64,000 bases of DNA from NCBI GenBank assembly GCA_020639255.1, contig JACKGZ010000007.1, positions 62,001 through 126,000 of the forward strand. The letters are read 5' to 3'. The position numbers and the translations under genes were made by a program. Within the stretch, counting starts at the first letter, position 1. Every line of letters starts with the position of its first letter. The notes beneath the pieces were generated by a model, which did not search any database, was not told where the DNA came from, and saw nothing but the letters and a program-made list of their open reading frames with translations. The stretch is from Phycisphaera sp. Its GTDB lineage: Bacteria; Planctomycetota; Phycisphaerae; Phycisphaerales; UBA1924. Positions 62,030-64,000 of the stretch are shown here, piece after piece.

Positions 62030-62833
62030 TCAGCCGCCTGCGTCCGCGGGAGAATCTTCTTGTTGCTGATCATCGCCGCTTTCTGTCGGAGTCTCGACGG
62101 GAGCCACCCCGGCCGAGGCTGCCGCGAGTGTCGCGGGATCGACGAGCCAGATGATCTGATCGTCTTTGAGCCAGACGCCGACGTTATCCAGGGCGCGGAA
62201 GGTGCCAGCGTCGTTCGGCTGGTCGGGATTGATCGCCACGAAGACCCAGCGAGGGCCTTGCTGGAAGTTGCTGGGCACAGGCGCCTGGTTGTGCCCGTAT
62301 GGACGCGACGGCGCGGTATTTGGATCCTGCGCCTTCCCGAGCTGACCAAAGGCCTTGAACAGATCCATGAGGCCCTTCGGCGAGCCCTGGAACTGGCCGG
62401 CGTCGGCCTGGTATGCCGCCTTGAACGCCTCGAAAGCCTCATCGGTCGCGAAGGGCCGCGTGGCTGTCGTGAGCTGACCGCGCGCCGAATCGTACGAACC
62501 CGACTCGATGTCTTTCATGACGTCGGTCATCTTGAGATATTGCTTGGCACCCTGCTGAATGGCGACCGCGCCACCGATCCACAGCAGCGAGACGATCAGG
62601 CCCACCGCGATGCCCGCGATCGCCAGACCCGTGCCCTTCACCCGGCCCTTCGAGGCCGAAATCCCGAGCAGCGCAAACACACCCAGCAGCGAGCCGATCG
62701 CGCTCAGGCCCGGGATGAAGCAGATCAGGCTGCAGACCAGCGAGAGGATCGCCAGCACGCTCGTGCGGGGCGGGCCTGCGTCGGCGTAGTGATCGTTGAA
62801 GTCGGCGGTTGTGGCGTATGGGTCGTTTGTCAT
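62030..62833 (-). CDS. DUF4190-like membrane protein
   Basis: 267 residues. Two transmembrane helices in an N-terminal DUF4190-like block (VLAILSLVCSLICFIPGLSAIGSLLGVFALLGISASKGRVKGTGLAIAGIAVGLIVSLLWIGGAVAI), then an extracytoplasmic helical/beta part (MKDIESGSYDSARGQLTTATRPF, RWVFVAINPDQPNDAGTFRALDNVGVWLKDD). Ends 7 bp before mlaF, so likely in the same operon. Role unknown; may assist the lipid transporter. Confidence 0.72.
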   Translation of the reverse strand: MTNDPYATTADFNDHYADAGPPRTSVLAILSLVCSLICFIPGLSAIGSLLGVFALLGISASKGRVKGTGLAIAGIAVGLIVSLLWIGGAVAIQQGAKQYLKMTDVMKDIESGSYDSARGQLTTATRPFATDEAFEAFKAAYQADAGQFQGSPKGLMDLFKAFGQLGKAQDPNTAPSRPYGHNQAPVPSNFQQGPRWVFVAINPDQPNDAGTFRALDNVGVWLKDDQIIWLVDPATLAAASAGVAPVETPTESGDDQQQEDSPADAGG

Positions 62834-62889
62834 GCCCCAAGGCTATCGGCTGATCATGCAAGGGGCCAGCAGACGCCGGGACGCTGTAT

Positions 62890-64000
62890 TCAGACCGGGA
62901 TCGAGCCCGAGAGCTGCTTCACGCACGCAGCGACCATCTGAGCGGCCTCTTCCAAACACCCCGGATCGGTGTCCCGGCACAGGCTGAAGCGAACACTGCC
63001 GTGAGCGAGCTCCTCGGGGATGCCCATCGCCAGCAGAACGGGCGAGGGCTCAAGGCTCCCGCTCGAACACGCCGAGCCGGCCGAGGCGCAGAGACCGCGC
63101 TCTGAGAGCATGAGCAGAAGCACCTCGGCCTCGAGCCTCGGGAATGCGATGTTTGTTGTGTTCCAGACCCGGTGCGCCGGGTTCGCGGGCTTGTTGACGA
63201 TCGCATTGGGCACAAGCTCGAGCACGCGTGCCTCGAACCGATCGCGGTGGGCCGACAAGTCCTGCATCTTCTTCGGATCGTTCAGGAAGTCGAACGCCTC
63301 TTCGGATGCAGCAGCCATGCCCAGGATGCCGGGGACATTTTCAGTCCCGCCGCGCCTGCCGAGTTCCTGCGTGCCGGGCGAACTGGGGGCGAACTTCGTG
63401 CCGGGCCTGATCCAGAGCACGCCGATGCCCTTGGGCCCGTGGAACTTGTGTGCCGAGAAGCTGAGCATGTCGATCCACTGGCCGCAGTCGTCAATGTTGG
63501 CAGGTCCGAGTTCCTGCGTGTTGCCCGTGCCGACGTTGGTGGGCATCTTGCCGACCCATTGCACGCCGTCGACGTGGAACGTGACACCCTTGTCGCGGCA
63601 GATGCGCCCGAGCTCGGCGACCGGGTGGATGACGCCCGTCTCGTTGTTGGCCCACTGCACGCTGACCAGGATCGTGCGCTCATCGATCAGCTTCTCGAGT
63701 GCGCCCGCGTCGATGCGTCCGCCCGGTGTCGTCGGGAGCCAGCGCGTCTCGACGCCCATGCGCTCGCCGACCTGCTTGGCGAGGTAGCGCACCGCGGGGT
63801 GTTCCACGTGCGTGGTGATGATGTTGGGGTTCTCGACATCGCGATGCGTGACGACGGCCCCGTTCATCGCGGTATGGATCGAGCACGTGCCGCAGCCGCA
63901 GAAGACCAGCTCTTTGGGCTGGGCGTTGATGAGCCTTGCGATCGAGGCGCGTCCGAGCTCGACGGCTCGCTTGGCTGCCTGTCCCGCGCGATACATGCTC
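62890..64000 (-). CDS. cysteine desulfurase (partial; 5' end outside the window)
   Basis: At least 370 residues, lacking the N-terminal ~20-25 (the usual start before SSMYRAGQAAKRAVE). PLP enzyme that takes sulfur from cysteine for Fe-S clusters and thiolation. Seen: CGCGTCSIHTAMNG in the cofactor-binding region, WANNETGVIHPVAEL, VDGVQWVGKMPTNV, MLSFSAHKFHGPKGIG with the PLP-binding Lys, and CASAGSACSSGSLEPSPVL with the persulfide-forming Cys. IscS/NifS type (group I, not SufS). The true start lies beyond 64000. Confidence 0.93.
   Translation of the reverse strand, partial: SMYRAGQAAKRAVELGRASIARLINAQPKELVFCGCGTCSIHTAMNGAVVTHRDVENPNIITTHVEHPAVRYLAKQVGERMGVETRWLPTTPGGRIDAGALEKLIDERTILVSVQWANNETGVIHPVAELGRICRDKGVTFHVDGVQWVGKMPTNVGTGNTQELGPANIDDCGQWIDMLSFSAHKFHGPKGIGVLWIRPGTKFAPSSPGTQELGRRGGTENVPGILGMAAASEEAFDFLNDPKKMQDLSAHRDRFEARVLELVPNAIVNKPANPAHRVWNTTNIAFPRLEAEVLLLMLSERGLCASAGSACSSGSLEPSPVLLAMGIPEELAHGSVRFSLCRDTDPGCLEEAAQMVAACVKQLSGSIPV

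Overview
The window is gene-dense, high-GC chromosomal DNA. The gene set points to a planctomycete, most likely a member of the Phycisphaerae: a HYExAFE-type protein, a C-terminal zinc ribbon of the form CxCGYxLxGL..CPECG, a signal peptidase I with a very large insert, RicT (PSP1) with a basic disordered tail, a Mla-type lipid transport pair, and a secreted protein ending in a PAP-type PEP-CTERM-like tail with an RRRR stop. This placement is inference; no rRNA or tRNA gene was seen to confirm it, and there is no CRISPR array or intact insertion sequence.

Layout. 1-9.2 kb: ClC channel, topA, miaA, der, then a divergent HxlR regulator facing a small VOC/DUF6265 operon across a palindromic operator. 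9.2-12.1 kb: flotillin with its NfeD partner and a hypothetical. 12.1-16.3 kb: a three-gene signalling operon (HTH-receiver, HDOD-GAF-histidine kinase, pseudo-receiver-GAF). 16.4-20.8 kb: tsaB, arfB, a beta-barrel protein, HU, nadA and a PilZ protein. 20.9-32.5 kb: a surface-glycan cluster with two GT2 enzymes, two multidomain GT-B enzymes sharing a C-terminal Rossmann-like domain, a large CgeB-like protein, a sugar kinase/nucleotidyltransferase with HldE domains in swapped order, and a sulfotransferase. 32.4-41.1 kb: pabB-like gene, ppdK, a cysteine-less thioredoxin-fold protein, trpC, a CPBP protease and trpS. 41.1-46.5 kb: a helical secreted protein, a GT4 enzyme, an acetyltransferase, a zinc-ribbon membrane protein, truA and a small membrane protein. 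46.7-54.1 kb: small exported proteins, an orphan nuoG, a SYLF-like lipoprotein, a spondin-domain protein, a TetR regulator with its operator, and hisS. 54.1-64 kb, all on the minus strand: lepB, ricT, three small membrane proteins, a HYExAFE protein, a lipase-like hydrolase, mlaD-mlaF, a DUF4190-like protein and a cysteine desulfurase running off the window end.

The most unusual signals are: a sharply bounded low-GC segment inside hisS between two conserved motifs, which looks like a mosaic (recombinant) gene; palindromic elements inserted in frame in truA and in a GT4 gene; two families of short palindromes that form perfect 23-24 bp inverted repeats between genes; the signalling operon with a receiver that lost its phospho-acceptor; and the pair of glycosyltransferases with a shared sensor-like tail. 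Convergent gene ends overlap repeatedly (58, 20 and 27 bp), so the DNA is very compact. No stretch above 300 bases lacks a gene.
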